Origin: Piscinibacter gummiphilus
GTDB taxonomy: Bacteria > Pseudomonadota > Gammaproteobacteria > Burkholderiales > Burkholderiaceae_C
DNA: 64,000 nucleotides
Assembly (NCBI RefSeq): GCF_002116905.1
Contig: NZ_CP015118.1
Coordinates: forward strand, 868,001 to 932,000
Direction of reading: 5' to 3'
Program-made: the position numbers and the translations under genes
Notes under the pieces: generated by a model
Seen by the model: only the letters and a program-made list of their open reading frames with translations
The model's database searches: none
Told to the model about the DNA's origin: nothing
Part shown: one piece after another, positions 54,794-63,682 of the stretch
How the letters are laid out: every line of letters starts with the position of its first letter
Position numbering within the stretch: the first letter of the stretch is position 1

Positions 54794-54875
54794 GTCATCC
54801 CGGCGAACGCCGGGATCCACTGCCGCCGGGGCGCATCCATCGAACGGTGGGCCCCGGCTTTCGCCGGGGGCGACA
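54794..54875. repeat. Intergenic double-hairpin repeat (CCCGGC/GCCGGG type)
   Basis: Two hairpins, TCCCGGC-GAAC-GCCGGGA (about 54798-54815) and CCCCGGC-TTTC-GCCGGGG (54852-54869), in inverted orientation. The pattern 'CATCCCGGCGAACGCCGGGA ... GGCTTTCGCCGGGG' is a dispersed non-autonomous repeat in many proteobacteria. It begins four bases after the gdhA stop and may also end or protect that transcript. Confidence 0.75.
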
Positions 54876-54903
54876 GGGCGGCGAATCGTGCGGAAATGCT
54901 GAA

Positions 54904-54955
54904 TTAGGGGTTAACCCTTAAATCAGTGCTTGCAAAACGTCAGGGTAAACCCTAG
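54904..54955. promoter_or_regulatory. Twin TAGGG-type palindromes before the 55-residue ORF
   Basis: TTAGGGGTTAACCCTTAA (54904-54921) and CAGGGTAAACCCTAG (54941-54955), centres 35-36 bases apart (between three and four helical turns), 43 bases ahead of the small ORF. Two spaced copies suggest cooperative binding of one regulator. Confidence 0.55.
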
Positions 54956-54997
54956 ATTTGGGGTGTCGGCACCTGTTGTGCCGTTTTGGAGACCCTG

Positions 54998-55165
54998 ATG
55001 ACCACCGCCGCCCGTTTCCTGACCTCCCTGCTCCGCGCTCGGGGCGTTCCTTCGGATGTGGCCCGCACCGCACGCATGATGCGCGAGGCGAACCGCCTCG
55101 AAGCCTCGTCCCCGGCCGCCGCCGCTGCGCTGCGCGCCGCCGCCCGCGAAGTCGTGCTGGCCTGA
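54998..55165 (+). CDS. Small Ala/Arg-rich protein, 55 residues
   Basis: An unrecognised short gene supported by GGAGA five to six bases before its ATG and by two regulatory palindromes upstream. The product starts MTTAARFLTSLLRARGV and ends with AAAREVVLA; it is predicted to be one or two amphipathic helices, basic overall, with no membrane span or cysteine. It could be a small regulatory or nucleoid-type protein. Nothing else occupies this interval between gdhA and the asparaginase terminator. Confidence 0.6.
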   Translation: MTTAARFLTSLLRARGVPSDVARTARMMREANRLEASSPAAAAALRAAAREVVLA

Positions 55166-55253
55166 GGCCGGTCTGCGGCGGCCCGCACGGGCCGCCGTCG
55201 TTCCCCTCCCGGCCATCGCCGGGATTCCGTGTGCTGTGCGGTTCGCCGGACCG

Positions 55254-55283
55254 GAAACGAAAACGCCCGGCAGGTGCCGGGCG
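55254..55283 (-). terminator. Terminator after the liv-asparaginase operon
   Basis: Minus-strand reading: CGCCCGGC, loop ACCT, GCCGGGCG and TTTTCGTTT. A perfect eight-pair stem with a T-rich tail, about 48 bases after the asparaginase stop. Confidence 0.88.
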
Positions 55284-55330
55284 TGATCGTGAACAAGCCA
55301 GCGAGCCAGCGGCCGTGAGGCCGCCGCCGC

Positions 55331-56431
55331 TCAGTATTCCCAGAAGATGCGCTGCAGGTCGGCGCTCGAGACACCCTTGGCCAGCGCCACCGCGGCCAGG
55401 ATCTTGGCCTTCTGCGGGTTCAGGTCGTGGGCCACGACCCAGTCGTACTTGTCGTCGGGCTGCTCCGAGTTGCGGATGACGAAGCCGTCGGCGATGCGCG
55501 ACGACCGCACGATCTGGATGCCGGCCGCACGCGCCTGCTTCAGCCCCTCGACGCCGTAGTCGGGCACCGAGCCGTTGCCGGTGCCGGCGTGCACGATGGC
55601 CTTCACGCCCGACTTGATCGCGGTCTGCACGAAGGCCGTGCCCATGCTGCCGGAGCCGTAGACGATGGCGACCTCGGGCAGCGCGGTCATGCTGTCGATG
55701 TCGAACTCCGACGTGGTGGTCTGGCGCTTGACCGGCGCGCGGAACCAGTAGGCGCGGCGTTCGACCATCATGCCGAGCGGGCCCCACTGGCTGCCGAACG
55801 CGCTGGTCTTGATGTTCACGCGCTTGGCGGCGTCACGGCCCGAGAGGATGTCGTCGTTCATCATCACGAGCACGCCCTTGCCGCGTGCCGTGGGCGTGCC
55901 CGCGAGCACCACCGCGTCGTACAGGTTCAGCGCGCCGTCGGCCGACAGTGCCGTGCCCGGCCGCATGGAGCCCACCAGCACGATGGGCTTCTCGGTGCGG
56001 ATCACGAGGTTCAGGAAGAACGACGTCTCTTCGAGGGTGTCGGTGCCGTGCGTGATGACCACGCCGTCGACGGCCGGGTCCTTCACGAGGGCCGAGACCT
56101 GCTTGCCGAGCGCCACGAGCCGTTCGTTCGTGAAGCTCTCGGAGGCGATCTGGAAGGCCTGCACGCCCTTCACGTCGGCCACGTCGGCGAGTTCGGGCAG
56201 GCCGGCGATCAGCTTGTCGACCGGGACCTTGGCGGCCTGGTACGTGGCGCTGTTCGCCGACGATGCGCCGGCACCGGCGATGGTGCCGCCGGTGGCGACC
56301 ACCACGATGGACGGCTTCTTGGCCGGCGCCGCCGTGGTGGCGGTCTGGGCACAGGCGGTGAATGGCGCGAGGACGGCGACCGCCAACAGGGCGGTCACGG
56401 AACGGCGCAGCGAGGGCAGCATCGGATTCAT
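55331..56431 (-). CDS. ansB: Periplasmic L-asparaginase (type II)
   Basis: A 366-residue amidohydrolase that makes aspartate and ammonia from asparagine (some act on glutamine). Signal peptide (VTALLAVAVLAPFTACAQ), then the first catalytic Thr in VVATGGTIAGAG and the second in VVITHGTDTLEET; SMRPGTALSADG is also typical. Start chosen at MNPMLPS, nine bases after GGAG; an ATG five codons earlier is possible. Last gene of the livGFJHM unit, so amide hydrolysis outside the membrane may feed the importer. Ends at a strong terminator. Confidence 0.93.
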   Translation of the reverse strand: MNPMLPSLRRSVTALLAVAVLAPFTACAQTATTAAPAKKPSIVVVATGGTIAGAGASSANSATYQAAKVPVDKLIAGLPELADVADVKGVQAFQIASESFTNERLVALGKQVSALVKDPAVDGVVITHGTDTLEETSFFLNLVIRTEKPIVLVGSMRPGTALSADGALNLYDAVVLAGTPTARGKGVLVMMNDDILSGRDAAKRVNIKTSAFGSQWGPLGMMVERRAYWFRAPVKRQTTTSEFDIDSMTALPEVAIVYGSGSMGTAFVQTAIKSGVKAIVHAGTGNGSVPDYGVEGLKQARAAGIQIVRSSRIADGFVIRNSEQPDDKYDWVVAHDLNPQKAKILAAVALAKGVSSADLQRIFWEY

Positions 56432-56519
56432 GTCGGGAAGCTCCATGACAAGGGACAGGAAGTGTGCGCCGGATGCAACTGCCATGCCACTCGGGTCAGG
56501 GGAGCCCCCGAGGCCGTCG

Positions 56520-57515
56520 TCAGCGCCCTTGACGGCGCTGCTGCCACGCAAGCAGTTCGCCCACGATGCCCCGGCGGAACGCGATCACGCAGACCACGAA
56601 GATCGCACCGATGATCACGGTGATCCACGAGCCCACCCGGTCGGCCAGGAAGTTCTGCAGGCCGATGATGGTGAATGCGCCGATCACCGGGCCGGCGAAC
56701 GTGCCCATGCCGCCCAGCAGCGTCATCAGCACCACCTCGCCCGACAGCGACCAGTGCACGTCGGACAGCGTGGCGAATCCGAGCACCAGCGTCTTGAGGG
56801 ACCCGGCGAGGCCGGCGATGGCGGTGGACAGCACGAAGGCGAGCAGCTTGTAGCGGTCGACGTCGTAGCCCAGCGAGACGGCCCGCGGCTCGTTCTCGCG
56901 GATCGCCTTGAGCACCTGGCCGTACGGCGAATGCACGATGCGCACGATGGCGAGGAACACGGCGGCGAACACGGCCAGCACGACGAAGTACATGGTCAGG
57001 TCGTTCGACAGCGGGATGAAGCCGAAGAGCTTGCCGCGGGGCACGCCCTGCAGGCCGTCCTCGCCGCCGGTGAACGGTGCCTGCAGGCACACGAAGTACA
57101 CCATCTGCGCCATCGCGAGCGTGATCATCGCGAAGTAGATGCCCTGGCGGCGGATGGCGATGAGGCCCACCACGAGCCCGAGGCCCGCGCCCACCGCGAG
57201 GCCGGCCAGCAGGCCGAGCTCGGGCGGCCAGCCGGCCGAGCGAACGAGCCAGCCGGTGGCGTAGGCCGCCGCGCCCATGAAGGCGGCGTGGCCGAACGAC
57301 AGCAGGCCGGTGTAGCCGAGCAGCAGGTTGAACGCGCACGCGAAGATCGCGAAACACAGCGCCTTCATCATGAAGACGGGGTAGAGCCCGATGAACGGCG
57401 CGGCGATCAGCACGACGAACACGGCGGCCCAGAGTCGCGGGCCGGTGAAGAGCGAGAGGCTGGATTTCATGGCGGGCACCGGGGTGGAAGCGTTGGATGT
57501 CACGGCGGAGCTCAA
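56520..57515 (-). CDS. livM: ABC transporter permease, LivM type (TTG start)
   Basis: A 331-residue inner-membrane permease of the hydrophobic amino-acid family. About nine helices; YTGLLSFGHAAFMGAAAYA is the hallmark segment and ENEPRAVSLGYDVDRYKLLAF the coupling loop. AAGGAG seven bases before a TTG at 57515, overlapping the livH end region, indicates a TTG start coupled to livH; the first ATG (57470) has no ribosome site. Pairs with LivH; the ATPases are livG and livF upstream. Confidence 0.92.
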   Translation of the reverse strand: MSSAVTSNASTPVPAMKSSLSLFTGPRLWAAVFVVLIAAPFIGLYPVFMMKALCFAIFACAFNLLLGYTGLLSFGHAAFMGAAAYATGWLVRSAGWPPELGLLAGLAVGAGLGLVVGLIAIRRQGIYFAMITLAMAQMVYFVCLQAPFTGGEDGLQGVPRGKLFGFIPLSNDLTMYFVVLAVFAAVFLAIVRIVHSPYGQVLKAIRENEPRAVSLGYDVDRYKLLAFVLSTAIAGLAGSLKTLVLGFATLSDVHWSLSGEVVLMTLLGGMGTFAGPVIGAFTIIGLQNFLADRVGSWITVIIGAIFVVCVIAFRRGIVGELLAWQQRRQGR

Positions 57516-57516
57516 G

Positions 57517-58404
57517 TCACTTCTCCTTGCCGAACAGGCCCGCCGGGCGGATCACCAGCACGATGGCCATGATCACGAACACGACGATGCTCGACGCTTC
57601 AGGATAGAACACCTTGGTGAGGCCCTCCACCACGCCGAGCACGACGCCGGTCAGGATGGACCCGAGGATGGAGCCCATGCCGCCGATCACCACCACGGCG
57701 AACACGATGATGATGAGGTTCGACCCCATCAGCGGGGTGATCTGGATCACCGGGGCGGCCAGCACGCCGGCCAGCGCCGCGAGGGCCGCGCCACCCGCGT
57801 AGGTGAGCGTGACCATCACCGGCACGTTGATGCCGAAGGCCTGCACGAGCGACGGGTTCTCGGTGCCGGCGCGCAGCGTGGCGCCGAGGCTGGTCTTCTC
57901 GAGCAGGAACCAGGTGCCGAGGCAGACGGTGAGCGAGGCCACCACGACCCAGGCGCGGTAGTTCGGCAGCACCATGAAGCCGAGGTCGGTGGCGCCCTGC
58001 AGCAGCTCGGGCACCGAGTACTGCTGGCCGGACACGCCGAACTGCTCGCGGAACACGCCCTCGGCGATGAGCGCGAGGCCGAACGTGAGCAGCAGGCCGT
58101 AGAGCGGGTCGAGCTTGTAGAGGTGGCGCAGGAGCGTCTTCTCGATCAGCACGCCCAGCGCGCCCACCACCAGCGGCGACAGCACGAGCGCCACCCAGTA
58201 GTTCAGCCCGAACTTCTCGAGGCTGAGCCAGGCCACGTACGCGCCGATCATGTACAGCGCGCCGTGCGCGAAGTTCACGATGCCGAGCAGGCCGAAGATG
58301 ACGGCCAGGCCAAGGCTGAGCATCGCGTAGAACGAGCCGTTGACCAGGCCGAGCAGCAGCTGGCCCAGGAAGGCCTGCACGGGGATGCCGAAAATTTCGT
58401 CCAT
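57517..58404 (-). CDS. livH: ABC transporter permease, LivH type
   Basis: A 295-residue permease with about eight helices. GLVNGSFYAMLSLGLAVIFG is the standard start and NFAHGALYMIGAY the conserved loop; GGMGSILGSILTGVVLGVVE is the ATPase-contact stretch. Separated from livJ by a hairpin interval and followed directly by livM. Confidence 0.94.
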   Translation of the reverse strand: MDEIFGIPVQAFLGQLLLGLVNGSFYAMLSLGLAVIFGLLGIVNFAHGALYMIGAYVAWLSLEKFGLNYWVALVLSPLVVGALGVLIEKTLLRHLYKLDPLYGLLLTFGLALIAEGVFREQFGVSGQQYSVPELLQGATDLGFMVLPNYRAWVVVASLTVCLGTWFLLEKTSLGATLRAGTENPSLVQAFGINVPVMVTLTYAGGAALAALAGVLAAPVIQITPLMGSNLIIIVFAVVVIGGMGSILGSILTGVVLGVVEGLTKVFYPEASSIVVFVIMAIVLVIRPAGLFGKEK

Positions 58405-58427
58405 GGGAGTCCAGGAAATCGGGCAGG

Positions 58428-58455
58428 CCGGGCGCCCGCGGAGCGGAGCGCCCGG
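58428..58455. repeat. Hairpin between livJ and livH
   Basis: CCGGGCGC and GCGCCCGG form an eight-pair stem with a 12-base loop and no T-run. Such structures after binding-protein genes often stabilise the upstream message, giving more receptor than permease. Confidence 0.6.
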
Positions 58456-58467
58456 AGGGTCAGTGGG

Positions 58468-59688
58468 TTACTTCCAGAGCTCGCACTTCGACTCGGCCTT
58501 CGTGGTCCACGCGGCGTCGCCCTTGATGGTCTCGACGACGTTGTAGTAGTCCCACGGCTCCTTCGACTGCTCGGGCGTCTTGACCTGCATCAGGTACATG
58601 TCGTGCACGAGGCGGCCGTCGGCGCGGATGGTGCCGTTCTTCGTGAACACGTCGCTGACCGGCGTCTTGCGCATCTGCGCGAGCACCTTGTCGCCGTCGT
58701 CGGTGCCGGCGGCCTTCACCGCCTTCAGGTAGTTCAGCGCGGCCGAGTAGTCGGCGGCCTGCAGCGACGAGGGCATGCGCTTGAACTTCTCGAAGAACTT
58801 GCGGCTCCAGGCGCGCGTTTCCGCGTTCTGGTTCCAGTACCAGCTGTCGGTGATGTACATGCCCTGCGTGTTCTTCAGGCCGAGCGAGTGCACGTCGTTG
58901 ATGAACACCAGCAGGCCGGCGAGCTTCATCTTCTTCGTGATGCCGAACTCGTTGGCGGCCTTCACCGCGTTGATGGTGTCGCCGCCCGCGTTCGCGAGGC
59001 CGAGGATGTCGGCCTTGCTCGACTGGGCCTGCAGCAGGAACGACGAGAAGTCGCTGGCGGACAGCGGGTGGCGCACGGCGCCGGCCACGGTGCCGCCGGA
59101 GGCCTTGACGACGTTGGCGGTGTCGTTCTGCAGCGCGTGGCCGAAGGCGTAGTCGGCCGTCAGGAAGTACCAGCTCTTGCCGCCGGCCTTCACGACCGCG
59201 CTGCCGGTGCCCTTCGCGAGGGCGACGGTGTCGTAGGCCCAGTGCACGGTGTAGGGCGTGCAGCGTTCGTTGGTGAGCGCGGAGCCGCCGGCGCCGATCA
59301 CGAGGAACGGCTTCTTCTTCTCGGCCGCGACACCGGCCATGGCCAGCGCGGCGCCCGAGTTGGTGCCGCCGATCAGCATGTCGAGGCCCTGCTGGTCGAA
59401 CCATTCGCGGGCCTTGGAGGCGGCCACGTCGGGCTTGTTCTGGTGGTCGGCGAAGAGCACCTCGATCTTCTTGCCGTTGATGTTGCCGCCGGCGTCGGCC
59501 ACGGCCATGCGCACGGCCTCGACACCCGCGGGGCCGTCGATGTCGGAGTAGAGGCCCGACATGTCGGTGATCATGCCGATGCGGATCACGTCGCCGGAGA
59601 TCTGGGCCTGGGCGGCGCCGCCGGCCAGCGTGGCGGCCCCGGCGAACAGGCAGGCCGAGGCGATGCGGGTCATCTTGTTGAACGTCAT
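58468..59688 (-). CDS. ABC transporter substrate-binding protein, LivJ-like
   Basis: A 406-residue periplasmic receptor. Signal RIASACLFAGAATLAGGAAQ then QISGDVIRIGMITDMSG; GPAGVEAVRMAVADAGG and IGGTNSGAALAM match the type I receptor fold. The subgroup (DVIRIG, NINGKKIEVLFADHQNKPD) is that of 'HAAT' receptors, which can bind aromatic acids, urea or amides as well as leucine, so substrate is open. Unusually it lies between the ATPase genes and the permease genes. Confidence 0.93.
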   Translation of the reverse strand: MTFNKMTRIASACLFAGAATLAGGAAQAQISGDVIRIGMITDMSGLYSDIDGPAGVEAVRMAVADAGGNINGKKIEVLFADHQNKPDVAASKAREWFDQQGLDMLIGGTNSGAALAMAGVAAEKKKPFLVIGAGGSALTNERCTPYTVHWAYDTVALAKGTGSAVVKAGGKSWYFLTADYAFGHALQNDTANVVKASGGTVAGAVRHPLSASDFSSFLLQAQSSKADILGLANAGGDTINAVKAANEFGITKKMKLAGLLVFINDVHSLGLKNTQGMYITDSWYWNQNAETRAWSRKFFEKFKRMPSSLQAADYSAALNYLKAVKAAGTDDGDKVLAQMRKTPVSDVFTKNGTIRADGRLVHDMYLMQVKTPEQSKEPWDYYNVVETIKGDAAWTTKAESKCELWK

Positions 59689-59734
59689 CTGGAGTTCTCC
59701 TGTTGGATGAGAGCAGAGCGGGAGGGTGGGCGTG

Positions 59735-60439
59735 TCAGACGCCCAGGTATTCGTGGAGGCTGTCGAGCTTCGACGGCAGTTCGGCCTGCGTGAAGGCCTG
59801 CTGGATGCGGCCGTGTTCCATCACGAGGAAGCGGTCGGCGAGCGGCGCGGCGAAGCGGAAGTTCTGTTCGACCATCAGGATCGTGTAGCCCTTCTTGCGC
59901 AGCGTGGTGATCATCTGGGCGAGCTTCTGCACGATGACCGGGGCGAGGCCCTCGGAGATCTCGTCGAGCAGGAGCAGCCGCGCGCCGGTGCGCAGGATGC
60001 GGGCCACGGCCAGCATCTGCTGCTCGCCGCCGGACAGCCGCGTGCCCTGGCTGTGCGCGCGCTCCTTCAGGTTCGGGAACATCTCGTAGATCTCGGAGAC
60101 GGCCATGCCGCCCTGCGCGAGCATGGGCGGCAGCATCAGGTTCTCCTCGGCCGACAGGCTCGAGAAGATGCCGCGTTCCTCAGGGCAGTAGCCCACGCCG
60201 AGGCGGGCGATGCGGTGCGGCGACAGCGAGATGGTCTCGGTCCCGCGCACCTTGATGGAGCCCTTGCGGCTGCCGATCAGGCCCATGATGGCGCGCATGG
60301 TGCTGGTGCGCCCGGCGCCGTTGCGGCCGAGCAGCGTGACGACCTCGCCCTCGTTCACGTCGAGGTCGACACCGTGCAGCACGTGCGATTCGCCGTACCA
60401 GCCCTGGAGGTTGCGGATTTCGAGGAAGGGAGTTGCCAT
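59735..60439 (-). CDS. livF: ABC transporter ATPase, LivF type, with Arg in Walker A
   Basis: A 234-residue ATP-binding subunit. WYGESHVLHGVDLDVNEGE is the LivF start; signature LSGGEQQMLAVA, Walker B LLLLDEISEGLAP and H-loop MVEQN are intact. The Walker A reads GRNGAGRTS (38-46): Arg44 replaces the usual lysine. The change is in the DNA (CGC) and may reduce hydrolysis at one of the two sites, the other being formed by LivG with a normal lysine. Second gene of the operon. Confidence 0.93.
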   Translation of the reverse strand: MATPFLEIRNLQGWYGESHVLHGVDLDVNEGEVVTLLGRNGAGRTSTMRAIMGLIGSRKGSIKVRGTETISLSPHRIARLGVGYCPEERGIFSSLSAEENLMLPPMLAQGGMAVSEIYEMFPNLKERAHSQGTRLSGGEQQMLAVARILRTGARLLLLDEISEGLAPVIVQKLAQMITTLRKKGYTILMVEQNFRFAAPLADRFLVMEHGRIQQAFTQAELPSKLDSLHEYLGV

Positions 60440-60458
60440 GGTGTTCTCGTGGCTCGCT

Positions 60459-61223
60459 TCAGTGGCCTTGCAGCTGGGCGTCGGCGCTGCCCATGTACGC
60501 TTCCATCACGGCCGGGTTCTTCGAGACCTCGGCGTACGGGCCTTCGGCGAGGGTGGCCCCGCGCTGCAGCACCGTGATGGTGTCGGCGATGCTCGAGACC
60601 ACGCTCATGTTGTGCTCGACCATCAGGATGGTTCGGTTGGCCGACACCTTCTTGATCAGCTGGCGGATGCGGTCGACGTCTTCCAGGCCCATGCCCTGGG
60701 TGGGTTCGTCGAGCAGCATCAGCTCGGGGTCCATCGCGAGCGTGGTGGCGATCTCCAGCGCGCGCTTGCGGCCGTAGCTCAGCTCGACGGTGGGCAGCGC
60801 GGCGTAGGCGTCGAGGTCGACCGACCGCAGCAGCTCCATCGCGCGGGCGTTCAGCGGTTCGAGGATCGACTCGGCGCGCCAGAAGTGGAACGAGGTGCCG
60901 AGCTTGCGCTGCAGCGCGACGCGCACGTTCTCGAGCACGGTGAGGTGGGGGAACACGGCCGAGATCTGGAACGAGCGGATGACGCCGCGGCGCGCGATGC
61001 GGGCCGGCGACTCGTTCGTGATGTCGCTGCCGTTGAAGAGGATCTGGCCCCGCGTGGGGATCAGGAACTTCGTGAGCAGGTTGAAGCAGGTGGTCTTGCC
61101 GGCGCCGTTCGGTCCGATCAGCGCGTGGATGTGACCGCGCTGGACCTTGAGGTCGACCTGGTTGACCGCGACGAAGCCCTTGAACTCCTTCGTGAGGCCC
61201 CGGGTTTCGAGAATGGTGTCCAT
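60459..61223 (-). CDS. livG: ABC transporter ATPase, LivG type
   Basis: A 254-residue ATP-binding subunit. Walker A GPNGAGKTTCFN, signature ELSYGRKRALEIATTLA (the LivG variant of LSGGQ), Walker B LMLLDEPTQGM and H-loop MVEHN are all canonical. Start at MDTILETRG, where similarity begins; a longer upstream frame is ignored. First gene of the livGFJHM-ansB unit, with a TAGGG-type element about 140 bases upstream. Confidence 0.94.
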   Translation of the reverse strand: MDTILETRGLTKEFKGFVAVNQVDLKVQRGHIHALIGPNGAGKTTCFNLLTKFLIPTRGQILFNGSDITNESPARIARRGVIRSFQISAVFPHLTVLENVRVALQRKLGTSFHFWRAESILEPLNARAMELLRSVDLDAYAALPTVELSYGRKRALEIATTLAMDPELMLLDEPTQGMGLEDVDRIRQLIKKVSANRTILMVEHNMSVVSSIADTITVLQRGATLAEGPYAEVSKNPAVMEAYMGSADAQLQGH

Positions 61224-61351
61224 CGGATCTTTCCTGGCTTCGAGGTGGCTGGGCGCAGGCCGCGCCCACGGTGGAACAAGCGATGGTGGCCCGACGTGTC
61301 GTGGACAGCGGACGCAGCGAAGAATACGAACGAGGTTGTGCCCCAGCAATG

Positions 61352-61380
61352 CGCAAAATTACCTTAGGGTGTTCCCTCGA
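61352..61380. promoter_or_regulatory. TAGGG-type element upstream of livG
   Basis: CGCAAAATTACCTTAGGG followed by TGTTCCCTCGA. Nearly the same block (CGCAAAATTTCCCTAGGG followed by CTTCCCCCAA) occurs at 63858-63886, indicating a shared regulator site rather than a chance GC palindrome. Confidence 0.6.
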
Positions 61381-61390
61381 CCCATCCCAC

Positions 61391-61417
61391 ACCCGCAGGC
61401 CGGGTCGGCCTGCGGGT
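61391..61417 (-). terminator. Stem-loop after the 3HB-oligomer hydrolase
   Basis: ACCCGCAGGCC, five-base loop, GGCCTGCGGGT: a perfect 11-pair stem about 60 bases after the hydrolase stop, without a T-run. Could stop transcription in either direction or protect the 3' end. Confidence 0.6.
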
Positions 61418-61477
61418 CGTCAGCGCCGTGTCAGCGAGACGGGGTCGGTTTCACTTCAGTTCGCGCTCGGTTCGCGC

Positions 61478-63682
61478 TCAGTTGGGAATGACGATGGCAC
61501 CGGCCGCGGTGGTGATGGTGTCGCCGGCCGCGGGCGCGGCCGCGATGTCGGGCACGTTCGCCGCGGCGATGGCGGGCGCCGCGCCCGGCGTGCCACCACG
61601 CGGCACGGTGCGCACCACCTGGCTCGGGGGCAGGGCGGTCTGCTGCTTCATGTGGGCCCACATCAGGTCGAGCGCCTTGTTCATGTAGTGGTGCACCGGG
61701 ATGAACAGCGTGTCGTAGCCCACCACGCCGCCCGCGGCGGGGTTGAAGCCGTCGAAGTGCTGGCCGTTGAGCACCTCGTAGTAGCGCAGCTTGCTCGCGG
61801 CACCTTCCACCTTCGAGTTGTAGGCGGCGTACGCGCGGGCGGTGTGGTTCGGCGGCAGCAGCGTGTCGCTGCGGCCGGCCACGATGACCGTGGGCTTGCT
61901 GCGCAGGTTGCCCGACATCAGCACCTCCTGCACCCCGGCCTGCACCCGCGTGCTGCGCGCCAGCGCGGCACCGGTGAGCGGTGTGCCGGTCACCGTGTCC
62001 ACGCCCTTGACGAGGTCGTGCAGGCACAGCAGGCCGTCGAGCGAACCGTCCATGCGCTGCGTGGACGGCGACACCCCCACGTGGTACAGCTTCGCGCCGC
62101 CCACCGAGTCGTTGTAGACCACGTCGCCGCCGGTGTTCAGGCCGTTGCCGGTGGCGAACAGGATGGCCTGCGTCGCGGCCACCTGGGCCGCGACGTTGCC
62201 GGTGGCGTCGACATTCGCGAGGCTGAAGCCGCAGACGTTGTCGCCCACCGAGAAGCGGCCATAGGCGTTCACGTAGTCCAGCGCGACGTACACGTCGGCC
62301 AGCCGGTAGTGCGAGGCGTGCAGCGCGTCGTGGTTCGGGTCGGTCCAGCCGTAGGCGCGCATCTTCGCGAGCGCGTCGTCGGCCTGGGCCGCGGTGGTGG
62401 CGCCGGTGACGAGGCCCTTGTCGGCCAGGCTCTGGCAGCGGTTCGTGGCGATGGTCTGCAGCTCGACGCCGCCGACCATGGTGAACGCGTTGCCGAGCGG
62501 CGCGGTGCCGCCGCCGAACCAGCCCGGGCGCACGCCGGTGGGCGCCTGGGCGGACGCGGAGATGGCGGCGCACGGCTCGTAGATCATGCGCCAGGTGAAG
62601 TAGTCGGCGAGCGGGCGGCCGGCGTTCGCGACGGCGGCGCCGCCGGCCGTCACGGTGACCCCGGCCATCGACTTCGGCTGCACGTTGGGCTCGGAGACGG
62701 CCACGGCGTCGATCAGGCCTTCGGTGTCCTGCTCGGCCGCCTGGATGGACTCGCCGCCGCCGTTCGAGACGGACGAGGCGATCACGAGCACGTTGCCGGC
62801 CTGGTAGGACCGCAGGTGCTTGCCGCTCGGCGTGTCGACGGCGGCGTACTCCTCGTTGATGGCCCACAGCGCGAAGCGGATGCTGTCGAGCACGTTGCGG
62901 CCCCAGTCCTTCTCGGGGTTCTGCTGCGAGTGCGCGTGCTTGTAGGCGAAACGGTTCGGCGTGGCGGTGTTGAAGTCCGTGAGCGCGGTGCCGGTCAGGT
63001 CGCTCGCGAAGTGGGCGTCCTTGCCCGCGGTGGCGCGAGCCACCAGCCGGCCGTCGATCAGGTTGACCTTGTCGGCCTGCAGGTCGTGGTAGCCGATGCC
63101 CTTGCCAGCGTCGGTGTAGGCCACCGCGCAGCCGCGCTTGAGGCCCCATTCGCCCGAGGTGCCGATGGCGCCGTAGATGCCGCGCGAGCCGGAGGACGGC
63201 GCGGTGATGATGCAGGGGGCGGTGCGGTCGAAGGTCGAGGGGATCTGCACCATCATGCCCACGTTCTTGCGCCCGGTGCCGTCGTCGGCGAACGCGATGA
63301 ACTCCTTGCCGGCGATCTTGCCTTCGCCGGCGGTGACGGTGCCGGCGGACGTGACGTTCGGGCCGTACAGGGTGCCGTAGCCGCCGCCCGCGGAGAAGTC
63401 GACGAGGGCGCGGTAGTTCACGTAGATGGCCCGGCGGCGCAGCTCGGCGGCGGTGGGGTTCACCGGGTCGGCGAACGTGGGGGCGGCGCCGGCGATGCCC
63501 GTCTTGCCGAGGCCGGCCGTCAGCAGGTCGTCGGTGGTGCCGTCGTAGCTGGTGGTCTTGACCGTGCCGAATCCGGCGGGCAACTGGTTCAGGTCGGGGG
63601 TGTCGTCGTCGTCGCTGCAGGCGCCGAGCGCCAGCGGCAGGCAGAGCAGGGCGGCGGCGAGCCGCGTCAGGGTGTGCGTCAT
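61478..63682 (-). CDS. D-(-)-3-hydroxybutyrate oligomer hydrolase, exported
   Basis: A 734-residue enzyme that cleaves 3-hydroxybutyrate dimers and oligomers released from poly-3-hydroxybutyrate. Lipoprotein-type signal (LLCLPLALGACSDDD). The esterase serine probably sits in VIASSVSNGGG, the family's version of the lipase box; MMVQIPSTFDRTAPCI and GWFGGGTAPLGNAF are also family features. Start at MTHTLTR, after GAGAGA. It divides a TAGGG-type upstream element with the rightward PAS regulator, suggesting common control of PHB and amino-acid use. Confidence 0.88.
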   Translation of the reverse strand: MTHTLTRLAAALLCLPLALGACSDDDDTPDLNQLPAGFGTVKTTSYDGTTDDLLTAGLGKTGIAGAAPTFADPVNPTAAELRRRAIYVNYRALVDFSAGGGYGTLYGPNVTSAGTVTAGEGKIAGKEFIAFADDGTGRKNVGMMVQIPSTFDRTAPCIITAPSSGSRGIYGAIGTSGEWGLKRGCAVAYTDAGKGIGYHDLQADKVNLIDGRLVARATAGKDAHFASDLTGTALTDFNTATPNRFAYKHAHSQQNPEKDWGRNVLDSIRFALWAINEEYAAVDTPSGKHLRSYQAGNVLVIASSVSNGGGESIQAAEQDTEGLIDAVAVSEPNVQPKSMAGVTVTAGGAAVANAGRPLADYFTWRMIYEPCAAISASAQAPTGVRPGWFGGGTAPLGNAFTMVGGVELQTIATNRCQSLADKGLVTGATTAAQADDALAKMRAYGWTDPNHDALHASHYRLADVYVALDYVNAYGRFSVGDNVCGFSLANVDATGNVAAQVAATQAILFATGNGLNTGGDVVYNDSVGGAKLYHVGVSPSTQRMDGSLDGLLCLHDLVKGVDTVTGTPLTGAALARSTRVQAGVQEVLMSGNLRSKPTVIVAGRSDTLLPPNHTARAYAAYNSKVEGAASKLRYYEVLNGQHFDGFNPAAGGVVGYDTLFIPVHHYMNKALDLMWAHMKQQTALPPSQVVRTVPRGGTPGAAPAIAAANVPDIAAAPAAGDTITTAAGAIVIPN

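Noticed and set aside
54968..54982. GG-N10-GC pattern resembling a sigma-54 promoter before the 55-residue ORF
   Set aside because: The predicted start would fall inside the Shine-Dalgarno; the pattern is explained by a small GGCAC/GTGCC inverted repeat.
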